A stretch of DNA of 64,000 bases. Source: Arsenophonus sp046530765 (GTDB lineage Bacteria; Pseudomonadota; Gammaproteobacteria; Enterobacterales; Enterobacteriaceae). The notes beneath the pieces were generated by a model. It was not told the origin of the DNA, did no database searches, and saw nothing but the letters and a program-made list of their open reading frames with translations. This document shows, one piece after another, positions 61,908 to 64,000 of the stretch (positions within the stretch are counted from its first letter, which is position 1; each line of letters starts with the position of its first letter). The stretch spans positions 1 to 64,000 of the forward strand of contig JBHEQS010000001.1 in assembly GCA_046530765.1 (NCBI GenBank). The letters are read 5' to 3'. The translations under genes and the position numbers were made by a program.

Positions 61908-63218
61908 TTATATAGATAACATCTGTTTTGATTTTTTTAATAAAAAACTAGCGACAGTTCTAACACCAATCCCAGTTGCACCTTCAGACCATAAATCCAT
62001 TGAAGATTGATAATAAATAGCTGAACAATCAATATGTAACCACCCATTATGATAATTTTCAACAAAATATGATAAAAAAGCAGCCGCTGTACTGGCGCCT
62101 GCAGTGTGATAAGGTGATGCAATATTATTTATATCAGCAAATACAGATGGTAATTGTTTGCGGTGAAATTCTGCTAGTGGTAATCTCCAAAAAAGTTCAT
62201 TTTCTATTTCCGATATATATATAAATTCAGAAACTAATTTATCATCAAAACTCAATATTGAATTGTAATCATTACCTACTGCTATTTTTGCTGCGCCAGT
62301 TAATGTTGCGGCGTCAATAATTAATTCTGGATTTTCTTTACATGCATCTATCAACCCATCAGCCAAAACAAGTCTTCCCTCTGCATCAGTATTTGTAACT
62401 TCAACAGATTTTCCATTGCGGTAGCGAATAATATCACCTAATTTTAAAGCATTACCATTAATCATGTTGTCTGCAATGCAAAGAAATAGTTTTACTCGTC
62501 TTTTTAGGCCTTTACTTATTGCTAAGGCCAATGCCCCAGTTAATATTGCTGCTCCACCCATATCTGCTTTCATTGAATTCATTGATGAAGATGTTTTTAT
62601 ACTATAACCACCAGAATCAAATGTGATGCCCTTTCCTACTAAACAAGCAAATACAGGTTCTTTTAAATTATTAGTTGGATTATAATCTAATACTAATAAT
62701 GCCGGCTGTCGACTTGATGCTCTCCCTACAGTATAAATACCAGCATATTTTTGTTTTGCTAAATCTTCACCTTGAATGATTTGATATTTAATATTATCTT
62801 TTATTATTTCAAATAATAAGTTAACACTACGTTGTCCTAGTTGCTCTGGAGATAATTCTTCAGAAGAGGTATTAATTATATCTCGCACCCAATCAATAAT
62901 TCGTATACGATACTGTAATTCTTTTTTTTCATTTTCAGGTAAATTTGGCCACTCAATAGAACGAAGCCTACTTGGTGCCCTAAAACCTTGCCAAAATGCC
63001 CAACTTTTCTCTAAGTCCCATCCATTGCCTTCTAACATAACATGCTGTATACCATAATTGTCTAATTTGCGACCAGCACTTTGGATAGTACACAGCTTTG
63101 ATTGTTGATTTAGATGAATAACTACTTCTTTTTGGTTGAAACTTATTAATGCATTTTTTCCCCAACAAGGCGAGGCTTCTTGATAAGATAGCGATACTTT
63201 TATTATTTGATTCTCCAT
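61908..63218 (-). CDS. pepB: Peptidase B (leucyl aminopeptidase family M17)
   Basis: Cytoplasmic metallo-aminopeptidase acting late in protein and peptide breakdown. It has 436 residues (E. coli PepB 427); the extra length is mainly a Lys-rich C-terminus. It follows PepB rather than PepA: WAFWQGF (73-79), IEW and IIDWVRD (107-113) are PepB features. The two-metal centre is intact: K196 and D201 in GKGITFDSGGYSIK, D219 in KADMGGAA, and D278 and E280 in NTDAEGRL (276-283), with the catalytic Arg282. DAATLTGA (302-309) is also conserved. The start ATG follows GGTGG by 9 nt. In E. coli it follows iscX at the end of the isc cluster and precedes sseB; neither is recognisable here, so it stands alone. 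Confidence 0.97.
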   Translation of the reverse strand: MENQIIKVSLSYQEASPCWGKNALISFNQKEVVIHLNQQSKLCTIQSAGRKLDNYGIQHVMLEGNGWDLEKSWAFWQGFRAPSRLRSIEWPNLPENEKKELQYRIRIIDWVRDIINTSSEELSPEQLGQRSVNLLFEIIKDNIKYQIIQGEDLAKQKYAGIYTVGRASSRQPALLVLDYNPTNNLKEPVFACLVGKGITFDSGGYSIKTSSSMNSMKADMGGAAILTGALALAISKGLKRRVKLFLCIADNMINGNALKLGDIIRYRNGKSVEVTNTDAEGRLVLADGLIDACKENPELIIDAATLTGAAKIAVGNDYNSILSFDDKLVSEFIYISEIENELFWRLPLAEFHRKQLPSVFADINNIASPYHTAGASTAAAFLSYFVENYHNGWLHIDCSAIYYQSSMDLWSEGATGIGVRTVASFLLKKSKQMLSI

Positions 63219-64000
63219 TCCATCTTACCACCATAATTTGTTATATTATATTTATAAAATAATTTATAAATAATAAAATTTAAATAAATAGAGACTATTA
63301 TAAATCAATTAGCTATACTATACTATAGTATATAAGTTTAACAATCATTTTATATACCATAGTCGTATGATTTTTTATACAATGTTAATTTTGTCTATAG
63401 TGATTATAGTGATTTGTGCAATTAATATCAATTTTTAAAATTCTAATAATTTATAAGTTAATTTGTATGATTATATCTATAATTTTAATCTGCTCGCTTA
63501 GTATATATCTATTCAATATATTTTTAAAATGATATAGTATGCATTAATATTGATCTAGAATATATTTCTAATTTGATTGTTACAAAAATAACATTGTATT
63601 TTACAAATTAGTTAGTTATAGAATTTTTATTCTAAACCAGTATATTGAAGTTATTTATAAACATATTTCAGCAGTTTTATATAATTAATATATTATTATA
63701 GTATAGATTTATTCTTCACTATGTTTATCCACATTGTTCAATCTTAAGCGTATCTATTTGTTCCGTGTTAAAGTGTTACTTAAAAAGTAGATTATACATA
63801 TATGTTATTAGACTTTTATACTCATTTATTTTAAGTTTACTTTTCTTATAAAAAACTCATTAAATAATTTAATAATTATTTTGCTTATTTGATAAATTAT
63901 TGTATATATTACAATTAATTTTGCAGAAAAAATAGTGTATACTTAACTCTATAGTTATTTATTTGGTTAATCGAAAAATCTATATTAGTTTAATTTGCAT
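63219..64000. other. Spacer upstream of pepB
   Basis: No gene seen. iscX and fdx, expected upstream of pepB from the E. coli order, are not recognisable. One exact DnaA-box sequence (TTATCCACA, 63725-63733) occurs alone and is compatible with chance. Confidence 0.6.

Noticed and set aside
61937..63234. Two shorter minus-strand frames (61937-62122 and 62980-63234)
   Set aside because: They lie in another frame of the intact pepB gene.
63725..63733. Exact DnaA box, TTATCCACA
   Set aside because: A single copy; about half a copy per window is expected by chance, and there is no cluster of boxes or origin-type gene context.
1..64000. Organelle or protist origin suggested by the AT content
   Set aside because: The eleven genes are typical of Enterobacterales, and several keep E. 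coli gene order, ribosome sites and length.

Overview
This window comes from a very AT-rich, extremely gene-poor bacterial chromosome. Eleven protein genes and one tRNA gene can be supported, covering about 8.8 kb of 64 kb, so roughly 86% of the window has no recognisable gene. By eye the spacers are only about 15-20% G+C and the genes are clearly higher. All eleven proteins are close full-length (one shortened) relatives of Escherichia coli / Enterobacterales proteins: ClsA, MltC, YggX, TrmB, YggT, YggS, RuvX (YqgF), GshB, GmhA, FabR and PepB. The best reading is a host-restricted gammaproteobacterial (Enterobacterales) endosymbiont in mid-reduction. Genes have been inactivated and worn down by AT-biased mutation, but the dead DNA has not yet been deleted. 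The host and species cannot be named from this sequence.

Layout. 1-2164: spacer. 2165-3625: clsA (minus strand). 3626-35640: a 32-kb stretch without a supportable gene, holding only hairpins, perfect palindromes and short tandem repeats. 35641-47976: the gene-bearing core, with tRNA-Phe, mltC and yggX (minus), trmB (plus), then yggT, yggS, ruvX and gshB (minus). This keeps the order and relative orientation of the enterobacterial pheV / mltC-yggX-mutY / trmB / yggT-yggS-yqgF-yqgE-gshB block; mutY, yqgE and the genes normally between trmB and yggT are gone, mostly leaving gaps of about their size. 47977-52897: spacer. 52898-53476: gmhA with a strong terminator on its stop codon. 54901-55569: fabR (minus). 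55570-61907: spacer. 61908-63218: pepB (minus). 63219-64000: spacer.

Functions. The survivors indicate a cell that still keeps a Gram-negative envelope: cardiolipin (ClsA), control of unsaturated fatty acid synthesis (FabR), LPS inner-core heptose (GmhA) and peptidoglycan turnover (MltC). It also keeps redox and PLP balance (GshB, YggX, YggS), RNA maturation and modification (RuvX, TrmB, tRNA-Phe) and peptide recycling (PepB).

The most unusual signal lies in the spacers. There are many long, exact inverted repeats, including a 46-bp gapless palindrome, a 43-nt near-gapless palindrome and stems of 27, 20 and 18 bp. Their sequences are unrelated to one another, so they are not a dispersed element family. 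There are also many 6-8-bp tandem arrays, blocks of strong A/T strand skew, and a tRNA-Phe gene whose encoded 3' end reads TCA instead of CCA. No mobile element, CRISPR array, rRNA gene or replication origin was found.
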